From Kineosporia aurantiaca JCM 3230 (GTDB lineage Bacteria; Actinomycetota; Actinomycetes; Actinomycetales; Kineosporiaceae), in contig JODP01000006.1 in assembly GCA_000719025.1 (NCBI GenBank), positions 558,001 through 622,000 of the forward strand: a stretch of 64,000 nt of DNA, in the 5' to 3' direction. Position numbers and translations under genes: made by a program. Positions 43,834-52,989 of this stretch are shown piece after piece; position 1 is the first letter of the stretch, and the number at the start of each line of letters is the position of its first letter. Under the pieces are notes generated by a model that worked only from the letters and a program-made list of their open reading frames with translations, was not told the origin of the DNA and made no database searches.

Positions 43834-44738
43834 GCACCGCGACCCAGGACACCGTGTCCCCTGCCCCGCCCTCGCCGCTCGATCACCAGGGCGCCGGCCG
43901 GGCGGTCAAGAACACCATCGCGACCGTGGCCGTCTACGTCGCCTTCGTGATCGCCGTGATCCCGCTGGTCTGGATCCTCTGGACGGTCGTCGACAAGGGC
44001 GTCGGCCTGGTCTTCTCCGCCGACTGGTGGACGCACTCGCAGCGCGGCATCACCTCGATCACCAAGGGCGGCGGTGCTTACCACGCCATCATCGGCACGG
44101 TGGAGCAGGCCCTGGTCACCGCGATCATCGCGGTGCCGATCGGCGTGTTCACCGCCGTCTACCTGGTCGAGTACGGCCGCGGCCGGCTGGCCCGGGCGGT
44201 CAGCTTCACGGTCGACATCCTCACCGGTATCCCCTCGATCGTCGCGGCGCTGTTCGTCTACACCCTGTGGGTGACCACGCTCGGCCTGCAGCGGGTCGGC
44301 TTCGCGGTCTGCCTGGCCCTGGTGCTGCTGATGATCCCGGTGATCGTCCGCTCCACCGAGGAGATGCTCAAGCTGGTGCCGAACGAGCTGCGGGAGGCCT
44401 CGTACGCGCTCGGCGTGCCGAAGTGGAAGACCATCGCCCGGGTGGTGCTGCCGACCGCGTTCAGCGGCATCATCACCGGCGTGCTGCTGGGCCTGTCCCG
44501 GGTCATGGGCGAGACGGCGCCGCTGCTGATCCTGGCGCCCTACTCCAAGTCGATCAACACCAACCTGTTCGACGGCTTCATGGCCGCCCTGCCGACGATG
44601 ATCAACCAGGACCGCGACCAGTCCGCCGACCCGGCCGTGCAGCGCGTCTGGGCCGCCGCCCTGACCCTGATCTTCCTGGTGATGCTCCTCAACATCGCCG
44701 GCCGGCTGATCGGCCGTCTGAACAAGGTCGCCCGCTAG
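43830..44738 (+). CDS. pstA: Phosphate ABC transporter permease PstA
   Basis: 302 residues; GTG start at 43830 in a GTGA overlap with the pstC stop. Six membrane helices. The permease signature REASYALGVPKWKTIARVVLP is followed by LLGLSRVMGETAPLLIL, the usual PstA block. It pairs with PstC. Confidence 0.95.
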   Translation: MSTATQDTVSPAPPSPLDHQGAGRAVKNTIATVAVYVAFVIAVIPLVWILWTVVDKGVGLVFSADWWTHSQRGITSITKGGGAYHAIIGTVEQALVTAIIAVPIGVFTAVYLVEYGRGRLARAVSFTVDILTGIPSIVAALFVYTLWVTTLGLQRVGFAVCLALVLLMIPVIVRSTEEMLKLVPNELREASYALGVPKWKTIARVVLPTAFSGIITGVLLGLSRVMGETAPLLILAPYSKSINTNLFDGFMAALPTMINQDRDQSADPAVQRVWAAALTLIFLVMLLNIAGRLIGRLNKVAR

Positions 44739-44790
44739 GGCCTGCGCGCCCCACCCCCCACAGACCACCCAGTAAGGGAGTAGTGCACCG

Positions 44791-45567
44791 ATGGCCCAGC
44801 GCATCGATGTGAAAGACCTGAGCGTCTACTACGGCAAGTTCAAGGCCGTCGAGGACGTGTCCATGGCGGTCGACCCGCGGACCGTGACGGCCTTCATCGG
44901 CCCGTCCGGCTGCGGGAAGTCGACCTTCCTGCGCACCCTGAACCGGATGCACGAGGTCATCCCCGGGGGCCGGGTCGAGGGCAGCGTCCAGCTGAACGGC
45001 CGGGACCTGTACGCCAAGGAGGTCGACCCGGTCGCCGTGCGGCGCACCGTCGGCATGGTGTTCCAGCGGCCGAACCCGTTCCCGACCATGTCGATCTTCG
45101 ACAACGTGGCGGCCGGGATGCGGCTGAACGGCCAGAAGAACAAGAAGGTCCTCGAGGAGCGGGTGGAGAAGTCGCTGCGCGGCGCCAACCTGTGGAACGA
45201 GGTCAAGGACCGGCTGGCCAAGCCGGGGGCCGGCCTGTCCGGCGGTCAGCAGCAGCGGCTCTGCATCGCCCGGGCGATCGCCGTCCAGCCCCAGGTGCTG
45301 CTGATGGACGAGCCCTGCTCGGCGCTCGACCCGATCTCCACGATGGCCATCGAGGACCTGATCAACGAGCTGAAGTCGGAGTTCACGATCGTCATCGTGA
45401 CCCACAACATGCAGCAGGCCGCCCGGGTCAGCGACCGCACGGCGTTCTTCAACCTGGCCGCCACCGGCAAGCCGGGCCGGCTGATCGAGATCAACGAGAC
45501 CGACAAGATCTTCAGCAACCCCACCGAGAAGGCGACCGAGGACTACATCTCGGGCCGCTTCGGGTGA
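44791..45567 (+). CDS. pstB: Phosphate ABC transporter ATPase PstB
   Basis: 258 residues. Walker A GPSGCGKST, signature LSGGQQQRLC, Walker B VLLMDEPCSALDP, and the PstB-typical KSTFLRTLNRMHEVIPG. ATG 44791 has AAGGGAG 11 nt upstream. It is the last gene of the unit; no phoU follows, and a strong terminator lies 22 nt after the stop. Confidence 0.96.
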   Translation: MAQRIDVKDLSVYYGKFKAVEDVSMAVDPRTVTAFIGPSGCGKSTFLRTLNRMHEVIPGGRVEGSVQLNGRDLYAKEVDPVAVRRTVGMVFQRPNPFPTMSIFDNVAAGMRLNGQKNKKVLEERVEKSLRGANLWNEVKDRLAKPGAGLSGGQQQRLCIARAIAVQPQVLLMDEPCSALDPISTMAIEDLINELKSEFTIVIVTHNMQQAARVSDRTAFFNLAATGKPGRLIEINETDKIFSNPTEKATEDYISGRFG

Positions 45568-45588
45568 TCGGCTGAGTTCGGCCGGACG

Positions 45589-45624
45589 ACGGCGCCGGGC
45601 CCCACGGGGGCCCGGCGCCGTTTT
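45589..45624 (+). terminator. Intrinsic terminator of the pst operon
   Basis: 45589-45603 pairs perfectly with 45607-45621 (15 bp, GC-rich, loop of 3 nt), followed by TTTT. It is the best rho-independent terminator in the window. Confidence 0.92.
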
Positions 45625-46088
45625 CGTGGTCGCCTTCTACGACACCTGTCGATGAAGGCGATGTCGAGTCCAGGGCTACGAGAGTGCAACGGTTAATGCC
45701 CCAGAACCTCTGTGTAAGCGGGTACTAACCCCCGGTTGCATCAGGGAATGTAACCCTTGGTAATTCGCCGACAGCGCTTAGACATCGAATTGCCATAAGC
45801 CCATATCAAAATGTCGGGTTTGCCTTAGAGGATAACCGCGAGTGGAAACGTGATGACCCAGAGTCGCACCATAACGGCTACTTGCAAGCGACCTGTGTAC
45901 GCCTTTACCTTGCTACAACAAATACTGCATCCGCAGCCTGCTGCGACCCTTTCGGTGGTATTTATCCTCTGAAGCTAGAGCGCCCGCTCTGTGCACGCAT
46001 GTCATACGGCAGGGCCCATTCGTCGTGCTTCACCTAGCTCAGTAACGCCGTTCCGAAGAGGGAGTAGCGAAAATGCGAGGGCAGTCCC
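45625..46088. promoter_or_regulatory. Low-GC structured leader and promoter region of the conservon
   Basis: About 460 bp, clearly lower in GC than the surrounding genes and with no gene. TGCAACGGTTA (45685-45695) pairs with TAACC (45726-45730) and GTTGCA (45735-45740) across a 4-nt bulge: an 11-bp stem with a 30-nt loop. A perfect AGAGCG-CC-CGCTCT inverted repeat lies at about 45977-45990. GAGGGAG (46057 region) and GAGGG (46077-46081) precede the first conservon gene. Base composition alone fits a complex promoter or an untranslated leader. Confidence 0.5.
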
Positions 46089-46667
46089 GTGGCTAGCGAC
46101 ATCATGGGCCGGCGGCAGATCATGCAGCAGCGCCTCGACCGGGTCCGCGACCTCGAGCTCGCCATCCGTGAGCAGGTCCAGATCATTGCCCAGAGCGCCG
46201 GCATGACGGTCGAGGAACTCGACTTCGACGGCTCCTTCCGCGCGTCCCTGGCCTCGCTGGCGTCGCTGGCCGCGCGCCGGCCCACCTTCGACGTCGTCCT
46301 CGCCCTGCCCACCGCCCCGGCCGGGGTGCGGATCCAGCAGCTCCACAACCGGGTCGAGGTGCAGGTGATCACCCACGAGGACGGGCCGTACCGGTCCTCG
46401 CTGCCGACCCCGGACGGGGAACCGCTGACGATGACCCAGCCGGCCGGTATGACGCATCAGGCGGCCGCTCAGGCGCCGTTGTCGCGGCCGGTGGTCTCCC
46501 GCCCCCCGAACGCCGCCCCGACCGCTCAGCCGGCCCAGGCAACGCTGCCTGCGCCCCCTTCGGCCCGCTCCCCGGAGCCGGCCGAGGAAGAGGAACTGGT
46601 GGTGTCCGACCTCGCGGCCCTGCTGTGGGAGGGCCTCGGCGAACCGCACCACGACGAACGCGTCTGA
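46089..46667 (+). CDS. Conservon-leading small hypothetical protein
   Basis: 192 residues; GTG at 46089 with GAGGG 7 nt upstream. The N-terminus is charged and helical (RRQIMQQRLDRVRDLELAIREQ). The middle is a small beta-like region and the C-terminus a Pro/Ala/Glu-rich linker ending in DLAALLWEGLGEP. No known motif. About 110 bp separate it from the sensor kinase gene on the same strand, so it may belong to the conservon or be a separate leader gene. Confidence 0.6.
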   Translation: MASDIMGRRQIMQQRLDRVRDLELAIREQVQIIAQSAGMTVEELDFDGSFRASLASLASLAARRPTFDVVLALPTAPAGVRIQQLHNRVEVQVITHEDGPYRSSLPTPDGEPLTMTQPAGMTHQAAAQAPLSRPVVSRPPNAAPTAQPAQATLPAPPSARSPEPAEEEELVVSDLAALLWEGLGEPHHDERV

Positions 46668-46780
46668 CTCTGCCCGGCCAGATCCGTCCGCCCGCCCCAC
46701 CGGCTCCCGCCCCGGCCTGAACCCCGGGAAGTCCTGCAACGCCCGACCTAGTGCGCGAAGAGCGCCACAGGAGTCCATCG

Positions 46781-49282
46781 ATGAAGATCGCACAGAAGCT
46801 CGGCCTGCTGGTCGGTGCGCTCCTGGCGGCGGTTCTGATCACGATCCTGGTACTGACGGTCCAGCTGAGATCGACCGCCAAGCAGTACCAGGACCTGATC
46901 GACGGCAACCTCCAGCAACGTGAGGTGTCGCGCACCATGCTGGTGGCCTTCGGCCAGCAGGTGACCGACCTGCAGCAGATCCTGCTGCAGGCCCGGGACC
47001 AGAAGACCTACACCCAGCTCAAGAGCGAGTACGACGCGGACACCAAGCAGGTCGACACGCTGAACGCGAGGCTGCTGGCCAACGTCGGCAAGGACGACCC
47101 CCGGCTCAAGACCATGCTTGAGCAGTTCGAGTCCACCCACAAGACGATCGGCTTCCAGTACGAGGCCGCGCTGGACGACTTCGTCGGCGCGGGCTTCGCC
47201 AACGTCGAGACCGTCAGCGCCGCCGTCAGCGGCCTCGACAAGTTCCCGAACGACCTGGTCAACACCATCGCCGACTACCGGACCCGGTCCGCCGACGAGC
47301 TGATCCAGAAGCAGGAGGACTCGGCCTCCAGCCGGCTCAAGCTGACCTTCCTCTTCGGTGCCCTGCTGTTCCTGGCCGCCGGCGCGGTGTCCTTCGTGAT
47401 CGTGCGGAACATCGTCCGCCCGGTGCGCTCGCTCACCGCGGCCGCCCTCGCGGTCGCCAACGACCGGATGCCCGCGGTGGTCGCCGAGATCGCCACGCTC
47501 CCGGCGGACGCCTCCGCCCCGTCCCTGCCGCCGTTCCACGTCACCACCCACGACGAGCTCGCCGAACTGGCCGGCGCCCTGAACACGCTGCAGGACAGCG
47601 CGGTCAACCTGGCCCTCGAACAGCGCCGTAACGAGGTGGCCAACGCCGACACCCTGGTCAACCTGGGCCGCCGGAACCAGAGCCTGATGACCCGTATGCT
47701 CGGCTACGTCACCGAGCTGGAGCGGGACGAGAGCAACCCCTCGGCCCTGGACCGGCTGTTCCGCCTGGACCACCTGACCACCCGTATCCGGCGGAACGCC
47801 GAATCCCTCCTGGTCCTGGCGGGCGCCAAGCAGACCCGTACCTGGTCGCACCCGATCGCCATGCAGGACGTGGTGCGCGCCTCGCTCTCCGAGATCGAGG
47901 AGTACAACCGGGTCACGGTCCACCACATGGACCACGCCAAGGTGTCCGGGTCGGTCGCGGCCGACCTCACCCACATGCTCGCCGAGCTGCTGGAGAACGC
48001 CACCCGGTTCTCCCCGCGCGAGCGGCAGGTCCAGGTGGTCGGCCGGCTGATCCCCGGCGGCTACCAGTTCGACGTGATCGACGCCGGCCTGGGCATGTCC
48101 GACGAGGACCTGACCGAGGCCAACGACCGGATCTCGCAGGCCGGTCAGCGCCGGCCGGACGCGAAGGTCCTGGGCCTGCACGTGGTCGGCCGGATCGCCG
48201 ACCGCCGGGACATGGTGGTCCGCCTGCTGCCCTCGGACCAGGTCGGCCTGACCGCCCAGGTCCTGGTGCCGGCCTCGGTGATCAGCGACGCGAAGCTGCC
48301 GGCCACGTTCCACGACGTGACCGAGGTGCCGATGCTCACCGCGGCGCCGCAGCCGGCCGCGGTGACCTCCTCGGCCCCGGCCTCGATGGCCCCCACCCCG
48401 CGCCGCAACCCGAACGCGGCGCCGGCCCGGCCGAACCCGATGTCGAGCCCGATGCCCAGCCCGATGCCGAACTCGATGCCGGGACAGGGCTTCCCGAACG
48501 CACCGGCCCTGCCGAGCCGCCCGCAGCCCAGCCCGGTGGGCCAGTACAACCAGGGCCAGGGCGTGGTTGCGCCCTTTCCCGCAGCTGCTCCCGCCGGTGC
48601 GGGAATGCCGCCAGTGAGCCCGGGCGGGCCCTCCCGCCGGGTGCGCGGCGCCCAGCTGGGCGACCTGGGGCCGAACTCGGCCGACCAGGCGCCCCGTACG
48701 GTCGACCCGAACCTCATGCGCTCGCAGATGTCGGGCCTGCAGAACGGTGCGGCAGCCGCCCGCCGCAACGCCGGGCCGGCCCAGCAGCCGCAGCAGCGGG
48801 CCGTGCCCCAGCTTCCGGCCGCCGCGTCATCGTTGCCGCAGCGGCCGCAGGCTCCCCAGCCGGGGCAGAACCCCGGTGGCCCGGTTCGCCGGGTGCGGGG
48901 GGCGCAACTAGGCGATCTGGCCGCCGGACCGGCGGACCAGGCATCGCAGACCGTAGATCCGAACCGCGTGAGGTCACAGATGTCTTCTCTTCAGAACGGG
49001 GTGGCCGCTGCCCGTCAGCAGGCCGGCCCGGGGGACGCACCGGCCGGTGCGCCCCAGCAGCCGCAGGCCCAGAACCCCTCCACCACCCCGGTCCGCCGGG
49101 TGCGGGGTGCGCAGCTGCACGAGGTCGAGACGGACACCGGCGGCGCCTTCCGCGGCCTGCCCCGCGACGCCCAGGGCATCGGCCGGCAGCTGTCCAACCT
49201 CCAGGCGGCGACCATGCGCGCCACCCAGGAGACCGGCCGGGTCCACGCCACCGACGACGACACGATGGGAACGTACGAATGA
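46781..49282 (+). CDS. Conservon sensor histidine kinase-like protein (CvnA type)
   Basis: About 833 residues from ATG 46781, which has ACAGGAG 7 nt upstream. A membrane helix (LGLLVGALLAAVLITILVLTV) begins an extracytoplasmic helical region of about 150 residues. A second helix (LLFLAAGAVSFVIVRNIV), then a HAMP-like linker, then the dimerisation and ATPase region follow: N-box LLENATRFSPRE, G-box VIDAGLGMSDEDL, and KVLGLHVVGRIADR. The C-terminal 300 residues are Pro/Gln-rich with three RRVRGAQL repeats (starting at about 48635, 48886 and 49093). In conservons this kinase-like protein acts with roadblock, DUF742 and GTPase partners rather than a response regulator. Confidence 0.88.
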   Translation: MKIAQKLGLLVGALLAAVLITILVLTVQLRSTAKQYQDLIDGNLQQREVSRTMLVAFGQQVTDLQQILLQARDQKTYTQLKSEYDADTKQVDTLNARLLANVGKDDPRLKTMLEQFESTHKTIGFQYEAALDDFVGAGFANVETVSAAVSGLDKFPNDLVNTIADYRTRSADELIQKQEDSASSRLKLTFLFGALLFLAAGAVSFVIVRNIVRPVRSLTAAALAVANDRMPAVVAEIATLPADASAPSLPPFHVTTHDELAELAGALNTLQDSAVNLALEQRRNEVANADTLVNLGRRNQSLMTRMLGYVTELERDESNPSALDRLFRLDHLTTRIRRNAESLLVLAGAKQTRTWSHPIAMQDVVRASLSEIEEYNRVTVHHMDHAKVSGSVAADLTHMLAELLENATRFSPRERQVQVVGRLIPGGYQFDVIDAGLGMSDEDLTEANDRISQAGQRRPDAKVLGLHVVGRIADRRDMVVRLLPSDQVGLTAQVLVPASVISDAKLPATFHDVTEVPMLTAAPQPAAVTSSAPASMAPTPRRNPNAAPARPNPMSSPMPSPMPNSMPGQGFPNAPALPSRPQPSPVGQYNQGQGVVAPFPAAAPAGAGMPPVSPGGPSRRVRGAQLGDLGPNSADQAPRTVDPNLMRSQMSGLQNGAAAARRNAGPAQQPQQRAVPQLPAAASSLPQRPQAPQPGQNPGGPVRRVRGAQLGDLAAGPADQASQTVDPNRVRSQMSSLQNGVAAARQQAGPGDAPAGAPQQPQAQNPSTTPVRRVRGAQLHEVETDTGGAFRGLPRDAQGIGRQLSNLQAATMRATQETGRVHATDDDTMGTYE

Positions 49283-49725
49283 GCCCGAACGGATACGGAG
49301 CAGCCGCGGTGCTGAGTCCGGCGGCCCAGAACGTGAGCTGGATGCTCGACAACTTCGTCCGGGAGACCGCCGGCGTCGAGCAGATCATCGGGGTGTCCTC
49401 GGACGGCCTGCTGATGGCCATGTCGGTCCGGATGGAGCGGGGTGACGCCGACAAGCTGGGCGCCACCGTCTCCGGCCTGACCACCCTGGCCCAGAGCTCC
49501 AGCCGGCTGCTGAACAAGGGCGGCCTGACCCAGGTGATCATCGAGTTCTCCGGTGGCTACCTGCTCTGCTCGATGATCAACGGCCGGGCCTGCCTGGGCG
49601 TGGTCACCGCCCAGCAGTGCGACCTCGGCCTGGTCGGGTACGAGACCGCGATGCTGGTCGAGCGCGTCGGCGTGCTGCTCACGCCGGAGCTGATCACCGA
49701 GCTCAAGGCGAACCTCGCGCTGTGA
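49279..49725 (+). CDS. Roadblock/LC7-domain protein (CvnB type)
   Basis: 148 residues; ATG at 49279 overlaps the kinase stop (ATGA). It starts at the Roadblock core: NVSWMLDNFVRETAGVEQIIGVS, then DKLGATVSGLTTLAQSSSRLL. The size and position are standard for CvnB, which is expected to regulate the GTPase CvnD. Confidence 0.92.
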   Translation: MSPNGYGAAAVLSPAAQNVSWMLDNFVRETAGVEQIIGVSSDGLLMAMSVRMERGDADKLGATVSGLTTLAQSSSRLLNKGGLTQVIIEFSGGYLLCSMINGRACLGVVTAQQCDLGLVGYETAMLVERVGVLLTPELITELKANLAL

Positions 49726-50165
49726 GCAGCTACGACGGGTTCGAGGAGGAGGAAAGCTTCGGCCGGCCGTTCCTCGGCCGGGTGATCCGGACCGAGTCCG
49801 AGGAGCGCTTCCACGAGGCGCCGGACGAGACCCCGGGCGGGCACAACCGCCCGTACCTGATCACCGGCGGCCGGGTCGGCGGCGGCGCGGCCGGTATCGG
49901 CATCGAGACCCTGCTGATCTGCGAGCGGCCGGTGGCCCCGGACCGCAGCTGGTCGACCGAGATGGCGATGATCGTCCGGGCCTGTGACCGACCGATGGCC
50001 TGCGCCGAGGTGGCGGCCCGGATCGGCCTGCCGGTCGGGGTCGTCCAGGTCCTGGCCGGCGACCTGGTCGCCGCCGGGGTGCTCCAGCGCTCCGCGTCCT
50101 CGGCCTCGCTGGCCGACGACGTCGCCTTCATCGAGAGGTTGATTCACGGTGTCTCTGCACTCTGA
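49722..50165 (+). CDS. DUF742 protein (CvnC type)
   Basis: 147 residues; GTG at 49722 overlaps the roadblock stop (GTGA). RPYLITGGRVGGG and ETLLICERPVAPDRSW are the DUF742 blocks; a winged-helix-like part follows (EVAARIGLPVGVVQVLAGDL). The long N-terminal extension of the open frame is ignored. It overlaps the start of the GTPase gene. Confidence 0.9.
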   Translation: MSSYDGFEEEESFGRPFLGRVIRTESEERFHEAPDETPGGHNRPYLITGGRVGGGAAGIGIETLLICERPVAPDRSWSTEMAMIVRACDRPMACAEVAARIGLPVGVVQVLAGDLVAAGVLQRSASSASLADDVAFIERLIHGVSAL

Positions 50166-50766
50166 GGCTCGGTCCGGGGCGCCCGGACAGCAGCAGCCGG
50201 CCAAGCGGCCGCCGATCCCGGTCAAGATCCTGATCTCCGGCGGCTTCGGCGTCGGCAAGACCACCACGGTCGGGGCGCTCTCCGAGATCAGCCCGCTGAG
50301 CACCGAGGCGCCGATGACCTCGGCGTCGATCGGCGTGGACAACGCCGGTATCGGGAGCCAGAAGACGACCACCACGGTCGCCATGGACTTCGGCCGGGTG
50401 ACGATCGACGAGAGCATCATCCTCTACATGTTCGGTACGCCCGGGCAGGACCGGTTCGGCTTCATGTGGAACGACCTGGCCGACGGCGCCCTGGGCGGCG
50501 TGGTCCTGGTCGACCCGAGCCGGCTCGAGGAGTGCTTCGTCGCGCTGGACTACTTCGAGAGCATCAAGCTCCCCTACGTGGTCGCCGTGAACTCGTTCGC
50601 GGGCCGGCCCACGATGACCCTCGACCAGGTGCGGCACGCGGTGAACGTCGACGCCGACGTACCCGTGGTCGGGGTCGACGCGCGTGACCGCGAACAGGTC
50701 AAAGCCGTTGTGCTGACGCTGCTGCGGCGGATCCTGGCCCGGGCCAAGTCCCGCAACCAGCGCTGA
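50149..50766 (+). CDS. Conservon GTPase (CvnD type)
   Basis: 205 residues. P-loop GGFGVGKTT, switch region SQKTTTTVAMDFGRV, DxxG-like FGTPGQDRF, and AVNSFAGRP in place of NKxD, as in CvnD/MglA-like small GTPases. GTG at 50149 (overlapping the DUF742 stop) with GAGAGG upstream. It is the output element of the conservon. Confidence 0.92.
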   Translation: MSLHSEARSGAPGQQQPAKRPPIPVKILISGGFGVGKTTTVGALSEISPLSTEAPMTSASIGVDNAGIGSQKTTTTVAMDFGRVTIDESIILYMFGTPGQDRFGFMWNDLADGALGGVVLVDPSRLEECFVALDYFESIKLPYVVAVNSFAGRPTMTLDQVRHAVNVDADVPVVGVDARDREQVKAVVLTLLRRILARAKSRNQR

Positions 50767-50782
50767 GACTGGAGATACCCGA

Positions 50783-51871
50783 GTGCGCAAGATTCTCGCC
50801 GGACTGTCGCTGACCGTCCTGGCCCTGAGCCTGGCCGCCTGCGGCGGGGACGCCGTCGCGGCCGACAGTGTGTACGCCAACGTCGGCGCCAAGGTGGGCA
50901 TCTCGATGCCGACCAAGGAGTCGGCCCGATGGATCGCCGACGGCAACGCGATGGTCGCGCAGTTCAAGGCCATGGGTTACCAGGCCGAGCTGCAGTACGC
51001 GAACAACGACAAGGCCCTGCAGAACCAGCAGGTCGACAAGATGATCGGCAACGGCGACCAGTTGCTGCTGATCGCCGCGGTCGACGGCGGCGCGATGAAC
51101 GACGTGCTGGCCAAGGCGGCCTCCAAGAAGATCCCGGTGATCGCCTACGACCGGCTGCTGACCGGCACCAAGAACGTCGACTACCAGGCCACCTTCGACA
51201 ACACCCGGGTCGGCGCCCTGCAGGGGCAGTTCATCATCGACCGGCTGAACCTGACCAAGAAGGACGACAAGACCTACAACGTCGAGTTGTTCGCCGGTTC
51301 CGCCACCGACATCAACGCCAAGTACTTCTACGACGGTGCCAAGCCCCTGCTCATGCCGTACATCCGGAGCGGGAAGATCAAGATCCGCAGCGGCGAGACC
51401 GCGTTCAAGAAGGTCGCGACCAACCTGTACGACGCGAAAGTGGCCCAGGCCCGGATGGCCCGGATCCTGAACGACGACTACAAGACCGAGCGGGTGGACG
51501 CGGTGCTGTCGCCCTACGACGGTATGACGATCGGCATCATCAAGGCGCTCAAGGCGGCCGGGTACGGCACGGCCGACAAGCCGCTGCCGATCACCACCGG
51601 CCAGGACTCGGAAACGCCCTCGGTGAAGTCGATCATCGCCGACGAGCAGACCCAGAGCATCTTCAAGGACACCCGTGAGCTCGCCAAGGTGGCGGTGGAA
51701 CAGGCCAACGCGATCCTGACCGGTTCCAAGCCGATGACCAATGCCGAGGTCAAGAACGGTGTGAAGGACGTACCGACGTACTACCTGTACCCGGTCCAGA
51801 TCACCAAGAACAACTACAAGACCCTGCTCGTCGACAGCGGTTACGTCACCGAGGACGACCTCAAGGTGTAG
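50783..51871 (+). CDS. Sugar-binding lipoprotein (ChvE/XylF-like)
   Basis: 362 residues; GTG at 50783 with GGAG 8 nt upstream, only 16 nt after the GTPase stop, so it is in the conservon unit. Lipobox LAAC with Cys20. A periplasmic-binding-protein I fold is seen in VGISMPTKESARWIADGN, KKIPVIAYDRLLTGTKNVDYQ and AVLSPYDGMTIGIIKAL. No transporter ATPase or permease follows, so it probably senses rather than imports a sugar. The kinase's extracytoplasmic region is the obvious partner; this is inference. Confidence 0.85.
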   Translation: MRKILAGLSLTVLALSLAACGGDAVAADSVYANVGAKVGISMPTKESARWIADGNAMVAQFKAMGYQAELQYANNDKALQNQQVDKMIGNGDQLLLIAAVDGGAMNDVLAKAASKKIPVIAYDRLLTGTKNVDYQATFDNTRVGALQGQFIIDRLNLTKKDDKTYNVELFAGSATDINAKYFYDGAKPLLMPYIRSGKIKIRSGETAFKKVATNLYDAKVAQARMARILNDDYKTERVDAVLSPYDGMTIGIIKALKAAGYGTADKPLPITTGQDSETPSVKSIIADEQTQSIFKDTRELAKVAVEQANAILTGSKPMTNAEVKNGVKDVPTYYLYPVQITKNNYKTLLVDSGYVTEDDLKV

Positions 51872-52952
51872 TCCTGAACCGCTCCACCCCGACGATCTGC
51901 CCGGGGCCGGTGAGGTGCGCGACCAGCACCTCGCCGGTCCCGAGCCAGGGATTGGCCTCCGGCAGCAGATCCAGCGCCTCCGGAGTGCAGGCCTCCGCCA
52001 GGGTCTCGATCACCGAGGCCAGCACCGGCCGATGGGTGCAGATCAGCCAGCTCCCCGAAGCCTGGAACAGGCTGCGCAGCAGTTCCGGCACCCGCTCCGG
52101 GTCGTTGCGCAGGCCCTGCTCGGACAGCAGCGGCATCACCTCGACGCCGGCGTAAAGATCGTCCGGGCCGTTGCGCTGGCGCAGATAGGGCCGCAGCGTG
52201 AGCATGCACCGGGCCCACGGTGAGCTCAGCAGGTGATCCGCCGACCACACCGCGAGCAGGCCCGGCAGGGCGTTCGCCTGGGTCCGGCCGACCGAGGTGA
52301 GGGGCCGATCCGCTTCTCCGCCGGGCCAGTTCGCCCGGGCCCGGGCCTTGGCGTGGCGCAGCACGAGCAGGGCCCGGGTCTGCAGTTCGCCGGCCGCCGC
52401 GTGCTTGAGCAGGGCCTCCAGCGGCAGAAAATCACTCTCCCGGCTCAGCCGCCGCCGGGCCTCCTCGACGGACAGCCAGGCCACGTCGGCGATCTCCTCC
52501 GCATCCGCCGTCCGGGCCGTGAGCGAGGCCTGGGCATCGAACGGGGTGGCCGCCCAGTACGCGACCGTCTTGTCCCGCCCGTCGGGCAGCACGTAACCGA
52601 CCGAGGGCAGCGGACGTCCGAGCAGAGGACGCACGCCGGTCTCCTCGGTCACCTCCCGCACGGCACACTCGGGCAGCGTCTCGCCGGGCTCGATCTTCCC
52701 TTTCGGCCAGGACCAGTCGCCCCAGCGCGCGCTGCGGACCAGCAGCACCTCGAGATCGGCCGGATGGGTGACGCTTTCCGCCCCTTCGCGAGGCCGCCAG
52801 CAGAGCGCTCCGGCCGAGACGACGGTAGGCGCGGCCGGGGGTTCGGGACGGCGCTTGCGACGCGGAGCGGGAGCCACTTTCAACCCCTTCCGCTTGCGCT
52901 TTGCCGAACGGGACGACGAACGGGAGGACGAGCGGGTGGGGCGGCGACTCAC
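51861..52952 (-). CDS. NUDIX hydrolase fused to a histidine phosphatase domain (MutT1-like)
   Basis: 363 residues. A Lys/Arg/Ser-rich N-terminus is followed by a NUDIX box, GKIEPGETLPECAVREVTEETGV read in parts (GKIEPGET, REVTEETGV). A phosphohistidine phosphatase-like half follows, with LLVLRHAKA and the second His in LICTHRP. Mycobacterial MutT1 has this two-domain layout and hydrolyses oxidised nucleotides and dinucleotide polyphosphates. The neighbouring ppk gene matches the mycobacterial order (mutT1 next to ppk), with a flavoprotein gene inserted. GTG at 52952, ribosome binding site weak. The 3' end overlaps the sugar-binding gene by 11 nt, convergently. Confidence 0.88.
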   Translation of the reverse strand: MSRRPTRSSSRSSSRSAKRKRKGLKVAPAPRRKRRPEPPAAPTVVSAGALCWRPREGAESVTHPADLEVLLVRSARWGDWSWPKGKIEPGETLPECAVREVTEETGVRPLLGRPLPSVGYVLPDGRDKTVAYWAATPFDAQASLTARTADAEEIADVAWLSVEEARRRLSRESDFLPLEALLKHAAAGELQTRALLVLRHAKARARANWPGGEADRPLTSVGRTQANALPGLLAVWSADHLLSSPWARCMLTLRPYLRQRNGPDDLYAGVEVMPLLSEQGLRNDPERVPELLRSLFQASGSWLICTHRPVLASVIETLAEACTPEALDLLPEANPWLGTGEVLVAHLTGPGQIVGVERFRTTP

Positions 52953-52989
52953 CCTGCGACTATCGCAGATCGCCCGCAGATGGGCGCGT

